From: Onthophagus taurus
Taxonomy: Eukaryota > Arthropoda > Insecta > Coleoptera > Scarabaeidae
Length of the DNA: 64,000 nt
NCBI RefSeq assembly: GCF_036711975.1
Contig: NC_091976.1
Location: forward strand, 33,976,001 to 34,040,000
Direction: 5' to 3'
In this document: piece by piece, positions 47,494 through 58,100 of the stretch
Numbering within the stretch: the first letter of the stretch is position 1
Layout: each line of letters starts with the position of its first letter
Notes under the pieces: generated by a model
The model's database searches: none
Seen by the model: only the letters and a program-made list of their open reading frames with translations
Told to the model about the DNA's origin: nothing
Translations under genes and position numbers: made by a program

Positions 47494-49919
47494 AGTCTCT
47501 TACGATGGCTAAATCCGAAACTTTCTGGTTCTAGGTTTAGTGTTAGGTCTAGTTTTAAATAAAAAATATACAACCACCTAACGCTATCTAGTGTTAGCTA
47601 ACATTATCTAACACTGTCACTAGAACTAACACTAGACCTAGAACTAGAAACATTCGGGTTTAGCCGTACGTCTCTTAAGACGGCTAAACTCGACTGTTTC
47701 TAGTACTAGGTCTAGTGTTAGTTCTAGTTTTAGTTCGAGTACTAGAACTAACACTAGACTTAAAACTAGAAACATTTGGGTTTAGCCGTCTTAAGAGACG
47801 TGAGGCTAAACCCGAATGTTTCTGAAGATTTCTAATATCAGCTGATTGAGCGTGGCATGCAATGTGATCTATTGGTCCGATACTGACATCATTTTCAAGA
47901 TTACAAAGTATATAGGTCTTGTGTTAGTTCTAGTGATAATTCTAGTGTAAAACTAGAACTAACACTAGACCTAGAACTAGAAACATTCGGATTTAGCCGC
48001 AAGTCTTTCAAGACGGCTAAACCCAAATGATTCTAGTTCTAGGTCTTGTGTTAGTTCCAGTGATAATTCTAGTCTAAAACTAGAACTAACACTAGACCTA
48101 GAACTAGAAACATTCGAATTTAGCCGCACGTCTTTCAAGACGGCAAAATCCGAATGATTCTAGTTCTAGGTCTTGTGTTAGTTCTAGTGATAATTCTAGT
48201 GTAAAACTAGAACTAACATTAGACCTAGAACTAGAAACATTCGGATTTAGCCGCAAGTCTTTCAAGACGGCTAAACCCAAATGATTCTAGTTCTAGGTCT
48301 TGTGTTAGTTCTAGTTTTATACTAGAATTATCACTAGAATTATCACTAGAACTAACACAAGACCTAGAACTAGAATCATTTGGGTTTAGCCGTCTTGAAA
48401 GACTTGCGGCTAAACCCGAATGATTCTAGTTCTAGGTCTTGTGTTAGTTCTAGTGATAATTCTAGTGTAAAACTAGAACTAACACTAGACCTAGAACTAG
48501 AAACATTCGGATTTAGCCGCAAGTCTTTCAAGACGGCTAAACCCGAATGATTCTAGTTCTAGGTCTTGTGTTAGTTCTAGTGATAATTCTAGTGATAATT
48601 CTAGTATAAAACTAGAACTAACACAAGACCTAGAACTAGAAACATTCGGATTTAGCCGCAAGTCTTTCAAGACGGCTAAACCCGAATGATTCTAGTTCTA
48701 GGTCTTGTGTTAGTTCTAGTGATAATTCTAGTATAAAACTAGAACTAACACTAGACCTAGAACTAGAAACATTCGGGTTTAGCCGCAAGTCTTTCAAGAC
48801 GGCTAAACCCGAATGATTCTAGTTCTTGTGTTAGTTCTAGTGATAATTCTAGTGTAAAACTAGAACTAACACTAGACCTAGAACTAGAAACATTCGGATT
48901 TAGCCGCAAGTCTTTCAAGACGGCTAAACCCAAATGATTCTAGTTCTAGGTCTTGTGTTAGTTCTAGTGATAATTCTAGTCTAAAACTAGAACTAACTTT
49001 AGACCTAGAACTAGAAACATTCGGATTTAGCCGCAAGTTTTTCAAGACGGCTAAATCCGAATGATTCTAGTTCTAGGTCTTGTGTTAGTTCTAGTGATAA
49101 TTCTAGTCTAAAACTAGAACTAACTTTAGACCTAGAACTAGAAACATTCGGATTTAGCCGCAAGTCTTTCAAGACGGCTAAACCCGAATGATTCTAGTTC
49201 TAGGTCTTGTGTTAGTTCCAGTGATAATTCTAGTGTAAAACTAGAACTAACATTAGACCTAGAACTAGAAACATTCGGATTTAGCCGCAAGTCTTTCAAG
49301 ACGGCTAAACCCGAATGATTCTAGTTCTAGGTCTTGTGTTAGTACTAGTGATAATTCTAGTCTAAAACTAGAACTAACTTTAGACCTAGAACTAGAAACA
49401 TTCGGATTTAGCCGCAAGTCTTTCAAGACGGCTAAACCCGAATGATTCTAGTTCTAGGTCTTGTGTTAGTTCTAGTGATAATTCTAGTGTAAAACTAGAA
49501 CTAACACTAGACCTAGAACTAGAAACATTCGGATTTAGCCGCAAGTCTTTCAAGACGGCTAAACCCGAATGATTCTAGTTCTAGGTCTTGTGTTAGTTCT
49601 AGTGGTAATTCTAGTGTAAAACTAGAACTAACACTAGACCTAGAACTAGAAACATTCGGGTTTAGCCGCAAGTCTTTCAAGACGGCTAAACCCAAATGAT
49701 TCTAGTTCTAGGTCTTGTGTTAGTTCCAGTGATAATTCTAGTGTAAAACTAGAACTAACATTAGACCTAGAACTAGAAACATTCGGATTTAGCCGCAAGT
49801 CTTTCAAGACGGCTAAATCCGAATGATTCTAGTTCTAGGTCTTGTGTTAGTTCTAGTGATAATTCTAGTGTAAAACTAGAACTAACATTAGACCTAGAAC
49901 TAGAAACATTCGGGTTTAG
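47494..49919. repeat. CTAG-rich hairpin satellite, array 4 (127-bp units)
   Basis: A short block of three degenerate units (47494-47822) and a long array of about sixteen units (47916-49919), orientation opposite to the 13-kb array. The core GGATTTAGCCGCAAGTCTTT / CAAGACGGCTAAACCCGAAT repeats every ~127 bp. One unit at about 48300-48425 is inverted relative to its neighbours. The arms GTTCTAGGTCTTGTGTTAGT and complement make each unit self-complementary. The long array is bracketed by 74-bp direct repeats. Confidence 0.95.
47842..47915. repeat. 74-bp direct repeat, left copy (partner 49920-49993)
   Basis: CTGATTGAGCGTGGCATGCA..AAGTATATAG here and CTGCTTGAGCGTAACATGCA..AAGTATATAG at 49920-49993 match with only a few differences. 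They occur only at the two edges of the long hairpin array in this window. Confidence 0.85.
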
Positions 49920-49993
49920 CTGCTTGAGCGTAACATGCAATGTGATCTATTGGTCCGATACTGACATCATTTTCAAGATTACAAAGTATATAG

Positions 49994-51520
49994 CAGTCCT
50001 TTTAGATTCAACCGTCCTTGAGAGTGTGCAAAATTCCTTCTGAATTCGAATAAATCTTATTATTGTAATCTTGAAGAACAAGATTAATTTAAAATTGGAT
50101 GATCCCAAGTTTTGACGAAATAAACCCTCTTTAAGTCACTCTTCCTAAGCCTTAAAAGTGATCGTAGGTGATGACATGACGTAGGCCATATCGAAATCGT
50201 ACGAAAAGAAATAAAAAAGAAAATTAAAATAAAAATTGTAGCTATATTATAGAGGAGAGCATTTCATGACAATAGAAAAATTTTTGTAGCTTGCGTATTG
50301 TAATTAAGAAATTAATTAATAATTAAAAAACCAGAATGAATAAAAAAATAAAGTTATAAATTTCGTTTATTAGAACATGATATATCACATAAAATATTTA
50401 TAGTGAGGTTCGTTTCCGTCTGTTGAATGAAGTTATGTACATAGATCTCGGTTGTTACAAAAAAAAAATAGTTTGTAGTTTGGATTTTTTATAAATAATG
50501 ATAATAAAACGAACCCGAAGCAAAAAAGAAAAACCGAGCACAAAACAACTTAATTTCTCTTTATTTATCGAGATACTAATTTTAAGATTTACCGTTTAAG
50601 AGTAGTAGAGCTTCGAATTTTTTGGGCTCAAACGCTGTATGCTCTATAAATAAAGCAAAAAGAAATTAATACGTAGCAAAATGATAGAAATAAGAACAAA
50701 AAATGAAACGAAACGATTTATTTCAAAAAAAAAATCTAATTTTCTCTCTTAATTCTAAAACTCTTAAAATTCAAAAACCAATAATGCTCCATCTTCCTAT
50801 TTTTTAAATGTACTTTTAAATGTATATATAAATATTTAAATCCCAAAATAAAAAAAAAATCAACGGTGAAAAGTGTTTAAATAAATAAAAACTTAATTGT
50901 ATATGATGTCAAAACAGATTCGTAATAATAATAATTGTAAAAACCCAAAATTCACAAAATGTAACTCAAAAATCCTTTTTGAAAAGTTAGTGTGGGCCCA
51001 ATAACATTGTATTGAGATTTAGAAGACAAGAATTAGTACATAATGTCCTCCAAATTTGAATCAACGATGATGATCTAGTTTGCACAAGGCTTTACCGGTA
51101 TGATGGCAATATAATAAATGGGAATAAGAAAAATATGTATAAATAAAAAAATGTATTGATGATGTAACCTAATAGTTTCCTCCCAAAATTATGGTTTAAT
51201 TTCAATTTACAAATTACACCCTTAAGATTAAGATGTAAATTGAAGGTAAACCATTAAAATTAGTTTTAATTTTAGTGCTTTAATAAAATAAACGTGTGTT
51301 TAGCACCAGAAAAAATTATTATTTATCTCGATCGTTTTAACATGTATTTAAATTATTTTCAAAACAACAATAAAAATACGATAATATATTATTATATTGT
51401 GAGAGTAAATAAAATGTGGCAAAATTTTGCTCTTGTTATGTAGAAAATAAATCATATCATTCGTCCTGTTTACCTTATGTTCTTTATTTTATTACTTTCT
51501 CACATATACATGGTATATAA
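49994..51520 (+). other. Probable distal 3' UTR of Syt1
   Basis: AT-rich, gene-free, with many AATAAA signals, for example near 50338, 50645 and 51408-51415 and GAAAATAAATC at about 51443. It would follow the Syt1 coding end if the transcript reads through the satellite; long 3' UTRs are common for Syt1. Transcript limits cannot be told from the sequence. Confidence 0.4.
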
Positions 51521-51689
51521 AGAGAAGTAATCGGAAGTGATACTTTATCGATTCATATTTAATTTCAATTATAGTATATTATTATATGAGCTTATAATGA
51601 GGGCTGTTATTCACGAAGGTTAAGTTTATGTAACGAGTAAACAGGCGAACCTGAGTGAATAATAGCTCATTATATGCGAGTAGAATACT

Positions 51690-52140
51690 ATACTTTGTCC
51701 ACGACTATTGAAATTGATTCCATAAATTTATTTTTTAAATAAATTTTTGAATAAAGGTTAAACGTCAATGTGACACAAATTCAATGTCACTAACTGTAAC
51801 CAACTTCACAACAATTTGTCAAAATTAAATGTCAGTTTTATAAAAGGTCGTTTTCTTTACGAATATTAAATAATTTATGCTTAAATCATACGAAAAAAGG
51901 AATTTGTTTAGGTTTTTTTTTAATGTCAAATATTTAGAAACTCCTAAAAAATTGAATTAAATTGACGTTTTTTGAAATTTTAACGTTTCAAATAATTATT
52001 ATTAGTCTGTCAAGTTGGTTACCCGTGAATAACGATTATTATTCACCGCTATTATTCACTCCGTGAAAAATGACTACCCTTTTGATTTAGAAAACTCATT
52101 CATAAGGTATATTATAAGGTAGTCGTGGACAAAAGTACTT
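51690..52140. mobile_element. ~450-bp MITE (TACTTTGTCCACGACTA ends)
   Basis: TACTTTGTCCACGACTA at about 51691 and TAGTCGTGGACAAAAGTA near 52122-52139 are inverted ends. The interior is AT-rich, with smaller dyads around GTTATTCACG/CGTGAATAAC spanning the left boundary, and has no ORF. Tc1/mariner-like non-autonomous origin is likely but unproven. Confidence 0.6.
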
Positions 52141-52885
52141 TATAACACCAAATTGTGCTTTTAACGGTAGTTTAACATTAAAATGATTCATTTCAATACT
52201 AAATCGTTTAGTAAACCCAAGAAAAGTAGAAAAATGAGAATTATTTCCTCCTTTACGATTATCTGGAAATCATTGCATTTCAATTAATTATTAGGTCCTC
52301 TATTAATTCTTCTAACATCATTAAGTTATTAACTCCACAACGATAAGTTTTGTTAAAAATAACGAATCATCATAAAAATGATTTATAAACGGCAATTAAA
52401 CTGCAGTACAGGATCAGATTGCATAAACTACACCTAAAATACATTTATAATTATTAAGTATTGTTTATTAAACAATAATAAAAGAAATTAAATAATTCCT
52501 ACTAATAAATTAATTTGATGTGATAAAATAAGTAGAGATCTTTTTTGCTGAGTTAACATCGTTCTGTCGCTTCCTGGTTTACAAAGAATACCATCTGTTA
52601 TTATCACGAGAAGCAGTAATAAATAGTAACAAAAATAGTTATAAATATTAGATAAATTATAATGAATCAATTTATTTTAGTTCCATACAGCTTTAAAAAA
52701 ATTGTAATAGGCAACCAACACAGCATCAATATACAATTAATTGCATATACAGCCTTTATTTTATTATTATTTTAATATTAACTAAAACTTTTATTTATTA
52801 TTACGATTTATACAAAACATTTTTTATATATTACCAATTTCCAATTTTTTTTACAACTTTCCGATTAAATTAAACAATTTTTTTG

Positions 52886-53202
52886 TTATTTATTATCTCC
52901 ATTATAATATCGCCTTTTCATAGTACGATATTTTTTCAACATATACAAAGCTTCTAATTCCTTAATGATATATTGTCCGTGAGCCAACATTTTTTCGATT
53001 TTTTCTGGATCCTTTTCATCTTTATTTTTCATGAAAGCTCGGTGAAGTCTGGTTCGGAAAAAATCGTATCCCGATGGATAATCTTTACCCAAATGTAATA
53101 ACTGAAATAAATTTTGCGTTAATTAATTGTTTAATTATTAAAATAAAAGAAATTTTATACCGTTTTGTATAAATCTATAACTTTACTTCGTTGTGAAGAC
53201 AT
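52886..53202 (-). CDS. Etfrf1: ETFRF1 (LYRM5) copy 1, LYR-motif regulator of electron-transfer flavoprotein
   Basis: Exon 1 53161-53202 ([14 protein letters not shown], donor GTATAA); exon 2 52886-53101 after acceptor TTATTTCAG ([15 protein letters not shown] to YYNGDNK). The 85-residue product matches the LYR family member LYRM5 along its whole length: [13 protein letters not shown], the [19 protein letters not shown] stretch, and the C-terminal [21 protein letters not shown]. In animals ETFRF1 binds the mitochondrial electron-transfer flavoprotein and displaces its FAD, with the acyl carrier protein as helper. It appears intact and has the same exon structure as copies 2 and 3. Confidence 0.93.
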
Positions 53203-53601
53203 TTTCAAATTTACATCTTTTACATATAATTATTAAGTTTTGTTTATTAAACAATAATAAAAGTAATTAAATAATTGTTACTAATAAATTAATTTGATGT
53301 GATAAAATAAGTAGAGATCTTTTTTGCTGAGTTAACATCGTTCTGTCACTTCCTGGTTTACAAAGAATACCATCTGTTATTATCACGAGAAGCAGTAATA
53401 AATAGTGACAAAAATAGTTATAAATATTAGATAAATTATAATGAATCAATTTATTTTAGTTCCATACAGCTTTAAAAAAAATTGTAATAGGCAACCAACA
53501 TAGCATCAATGTATAATTAATTGCATATACAGCCTTTATTTTATTATTATTTTAATATTAACTTTAACTTTTATTTATTATTACGATTTATACAAAACAT
53601 T

Positions 53602-53867
53602 TCACATATACAAAGCTTCTAATTCCTTAATGATATATTGTCCGTGAGCCAATATTTTTTCGATTTTTTCTGGATCCTTTTCATCTTTATTTTTCATAAA
53701 AGCTCGGTGAAGTCTGGTTCGGAAAAAATCGTATCCCGATGGATAATCTTTACCCAAATGTAATAACTAAAATAAATTTTGCGTTAATTAATTGTTTAAT
53801 TATTAAAATAAAAGAAATTTCATACCGTTTTGTATAAATCTATAACTTTACTTAGTTGTGAAGACAT
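53602..53867 (-). pseudogene. ETFRF1 copy 2, C-terminally truncated
   Basis: Exon 1 53826-53867 and exon 2 53602-53766 are present and in phase. A ~140-bp deletion relative to copies 1 and 3 removes the last part of exon 2 and the 3' UTR start: the frame ends ELEALYM then TGA. The lost segment ([17 protein letters not shown]) is the most conserved, basic C-terminal helix. In addition MSSQRSK has become MSSQLSK. Probably a pseudogene, although a 68-residue protein could be made. Confidence 0.88.
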
Positions 53868-54342
53868 TTTCAAATTTACATCTTTTACATATAATTTACA
53901 TATAATTATTAAGTTTTGTTTATTAAACAATAATAAAAGTAATTAAATAATTGCTACTAATAAATTAATTTGATGTGATAAAATAAGTAGAAATCTTTTT
54001 TGCTGAGTTAACATCGTTCTGTCACTTCCTGGTTTACAAAGAATACCATCTGTTATTATCACGAGAAACATTAATAAATAGTAACAAAAATAGTTATAAA
54101 TATTAGATAAATTATAATGAATCAATTTATTTTAGTTCCATACAGCTTTAAAAAAAAATTGTAATAGGCAACCAACACAGCATCAATATACAATTAATTG
54201 CATATACAGCCTTTATTTTATTATTATTTTAATATTAACTAAAACTTTTATTTATTACTACGATTTATACAAAACATTTTTTATATATTACCAATTTACA
54301 ATTTTTTTTACAACTTTCCGATTAAATTAAACAATTTTTTTG

Positions 54343-54659
54343 TTATTTATTATCTTCATTATAATATCGCCTTTTCATAGTGCGATATTTTTTCAACATA
54401 TACAAAGCTTCTAATTCCTTAATGATATATTGTCCGTGAGCCAACATTTTTTCGATTTTTTCTGGATCCTTTTCATCTTTATTTTTCATAAAAGCTCGGT
54501 GAAGTCTGGTTCGGAAAAAATCGTATCCCGATGGATAATCTTTACCCAAATGTAATAACTAAAATAAATTTTGCGTTAATTAATTGTTTAATTATTAAAA
54601 TAAAAAAAATTTCATACCGTTTTGTATAAATTTATAACTTTACTTCGTTGTGAAGACAT
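54343..54659 (-). CDS. Etfrf1: ETFRF1 (LYRM5) copy 3
   Basis: Exon 1 54618-54659, exon 2 54343-54558. The protein equals copy 1 except NED for NGD near the C-terminus. It is the copy nearest to the shared promoter region with Sly1 and therefore likely the ancestral gene. Copies 1 and 2 have only duplicated flank as promoter: the duplicated unit extends only ~20 bases upstream of the ATG (CATTTTCAAATTTACATCTT), so they might depend on sequences of the neighbouring unit. Confidence 0.93.
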
Positions 54660-55159
54660 TTTCAAATTTACCGCCAAAGTTTTACTCTTACTCTAACCTA
54701 TAATTTTTTTAATACAATTCTAATAAATTGTAAATGTAAATATTAAAAACTATTAGGTAACAACATAAATAATTATTAAATTAACTTACTTTTCTTATAA
54801 TTAGTTGTTTTTAGAATAAACTCATAACAAATGGATCTTGAACCCTAAGTTGCATTTACACCAAACAATTTCAAATTAAATTTTTTTTTTAACGTTGTTT
54901 TTAATTAAATAAAATCATTTTCACGCATACACATATAAATCAGAATTTAATTTTTAACATGAGGAAAAATTAAATGTCTAAATATATTCCAAACAGTTTA
55001 AATATTTCATTTATTATTTTACCCCAATTTTCAATTGTAAATCTACCTTGTCATAACCTAACTTTTTCGATAATGACGTCTGTCAAAATAAGGAACACGT
55101 AGAACAAATCTTGTAAAGTAGTAATTACATGAATTAGATACTAATTTTACTACGTAAAG
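54660..55159. promoter_or_regulatory. Divergent promoter region of ETFRF1 copy 3 and Sly1
   Basis: 500 bp lie between two start codons on opposite strands. No TATA box is convincing. ACCTTGTCATAACCTAACTT and GAATTAGATACTAATTT precede Sly1, and CCGCCAAAGTTTTACTCTTA precedes ETFRF1. A bidirectional housekeeping promoter is inferred from the geometry only. Confidence 0.5.
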
Positions 55160-58100
55160 ATGTCGATTAGACAAAAACAAATCAGTAAGTACTTATTTTA
55201 CGTAATTTTCTTGTATTATTTTCTTTAATTACAGATGCTTTGAAGCAAATGTTAAATTTAAATCAACCGCAAAATAAATTGGGTGCTTCTGAACCTGTAT
55301 GGAAAGTGTTGGTTTATGATCGCGTAGGACAAGATATAATTTCGCCCTTAATATCGGTTAAAGAATTAAGAGAGTTAGGGGTTACATTGTACGTTCAATT
55401 ACATTCCGATCGAGATCCAATCCCAGAAGTTCCAGCAATTTATTTTTGCGTTCCAAACGAAGAGAATTTGGGCCGCATTAGCCAAGATTTTCAAAATGGT
55501 ACTTACGACATTTACCATTTAAATTTTATCTCGCCTATTTCGCGACAAAAACTTGAAGATTTAGCCTCCGCCGCGATCCAAGCAAACTCAGTGGCCAACA
55601 TCCACAAAGTGTACGATCAATACATTAATTTTATATCGCTCGAAGATGATATGTTTATTTTAAAGCATCAAAACAGCGATGATTTATCTTATTACGCTAT
55701 AAACAGAGGTGATATTAAAGACACGGAAATGGATTTGATTATGAATTCGATGGTTGATAGCTTATTTTCATTTTTTGTTACAATGGGGAGTGTTCCGATT
55801 ATACGAAGCCCCAAAGGAAACGCGGCCGAGATGGTCGCTAAACAATTAGATAAAAAATTAAGAGATAATCTATTTGACGCGAGAAATAATTTATTTCAAA
55901 ATGATGCCCAAGCGGGTAATTTTAATTTTCAAAGACCGCTGTTGATTATTTTGGATAGAAACGTTGATATGGCAACTCCGTTACATCACACTTGGACTTA
56001 TCAAGCTTTAGCTCACGACGTTTTGGATTTAACGCTAAATCGGGTTGTTATTGAAGAACCGGCCGTTGGTGGGGCTCGCTCGAAAACACGGCCATGCGAA
56101 TTAGATTCAAAAGACAAGTTTTGGTCGTCTCATAAAGGTTCACCATTTCCGACGGTTGCGGAAGCGATTCAAGAAGAATTGGAGCAATATAGATCATCAG
56201 AGGAGGAAGTTAAAAGGTTAAAAAACTCGATGGGTATTGATAACGACACGGATCTTGCTGTATCTATGGTTTCGGATAACACGGCTAAGATAACATCAGC
56301 TGTTAATTCATTACCACAGTTATTAGAGAAGAAGCGATTAATCGATATGCACACAACGATAGCGACGGCTATTTTAAATTATATTAAGTCGAGGAAATTG
56401 GATAGTTTCTTTGAGTTGGAAGAAAAAATTATGAGTAAGGTGTTAACGGAAAAAAATTTGATGGATATTATTCAAGATCGAGAAACGGGAACCGTCGAGG
56501 ATAAAATGAGATTGTTTATAATTTATTTTATTTGTACTCCAAGTATTACCGAAGGGGAGTTTAAAAAATTCGAGGGGGTTTTAGCTGAAGCCGGTTGTGA
56601 CACTTCCGCTATGAATTTTATCAAAAGGTGGCGAAATTTTTCTAAGATGACTTCGCCAAGTAATCAATACGAAGGGAGCGGGACTAAAACGGTTAATATG
56701 TTTTCGAAATTAGTTTCGCAAGGATCTTCTTTTGTGATGGAAGGTGTTAAAAATTTAGTCGTTAAAAGACACGTACGTTTCATTTATTTATTTATTCTTA
56801 GACGCGCGAATATCCAGCAAATATACGCATACAGGGTGTGTCTTCAATATATCCAATAACTTCGCCATATGTGGTTTTAAAGAAAAATGTTTCAAATACA
56901 TTTTTTTTTATTAATATTGGGGCATTTTTTGGCGATATTTGCTTGTAGACATTGTCTTTTGTTCCGTTGCTATGGCAACCAACATTGTTTTTTTAAATGG
57001 AATGCATATGTTTTTCCTTTTTTTTTTGGTAGAAGATAAATCCTTCTACGCGATGAACATATCAAATCATATGGTTCAATAAGAAAAAAATTGAGAAAAA
57101 ATGCGTTCTCTGAAAATATTAAATCAGCAAATACAATCAAAGTAGGCGCCGAAATAGCGCCGAAATAACGCCGTTAAATGTCAAAAAATTGATAGTTTAA
57201 ACAAATATGGCGCATTTAAGCGAACGACAAAGAATCCAAATATTACTGATGTATGGGCAGTATGATGTTAAATACCCGGGTATTTATTTTCAAGGATAAA
57301 TTTCCTGGATATATACCCCGGGGTATGTACAGTCATGTTCACGGGAAATGCACACTCAAGGTCAAGCGCTGTTGTGAGATCCGACATGCCGCTGACTCGG
57401 CTGTCTAAACGGGCTGAGCCGAGCGCACACGAAGCTCACGGGCGTCGGATCTCACAACAGCGCTTCACCTTGAGTGTGCATTTCCCATGAACATGACTGT
57501 ACCAAAGATGGGTATTTAGAGGTATTTATAAAATTTAATTTAAATTGAGTTGATGGCAGTTTTGCGAGCACTTACTTATAATATCTACAAGAATGCTACA
57601 ATAACGGTAAAATTGCATAAGAGTACTGAAGATAGTAGAAGTAGTAAAGTACTGATTGTGAATAGAACATGGCGATACACTGTTGAACCCAAATTGTTTA
57701 TCATAGTCCTGGAGAGTGCACTTAAACAACAAGATTGGACCCAAAAAGGCATAAACATTGATGGCAAATGCCTAAGTAATTTGCGCTACACGGACAATGT
57801 CTTTCTTCTTACACTGTTGGAAATAATTCACGAGCACACCCTGTATAATCTGAACGCGTGCATCTAACGTCTAGCCCGATGTGCTATCGTACGTTGTCAT
57901 GCATGTATAGCAGACCTGGGAGCCGCCGAACGTAGGGAAGCACAACGGACCGTAGCACCTCATCTACGTATCGTTGACCCGTCATGGTCTGCTATGCACG
58001 CAGCAGACGTGTACGTCCACCGTATGTAATCGCACCCCATACCATAATGCTCGGTTGTCGGTGGATAGGGCGTTCTTGCACACACTGCTCGAGTAGACGA

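Larger units (their letters stand above)
52440..54670 (-). repeat. Tandem triplication of an ~780-bp gene-bearing unit
   Basis: Units about 52440-53220, 53221-53900 and 53901-54670 are nearly identical, including introns and flanking DNA. Each begins with ATAATTATTAAGT(A/T)TTGTTTATTAAAC and contains one ETFRF1 copy plus a 60-codon frame. The middle unit has a ~140-bp deletion. High identity in non-coding parts means the duplication is recent or the copies are homogenised by gene conversion. Confidence 0.95.

Noticed and set aside
47914-49919. Regular palindromic repeats resembling a CRISPR array
   Set aside because: Units are contiguous and homologous over the full 127 bp without unique spacers, and the genome is eukaryotic with introns. 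It is satellite DNA.
53602-53867. ETFRF1 copy 2 as a functional gene
   Set aside because: The deletion removes the conserved C-terminal helix and the frame stops directly at the breakpoint.
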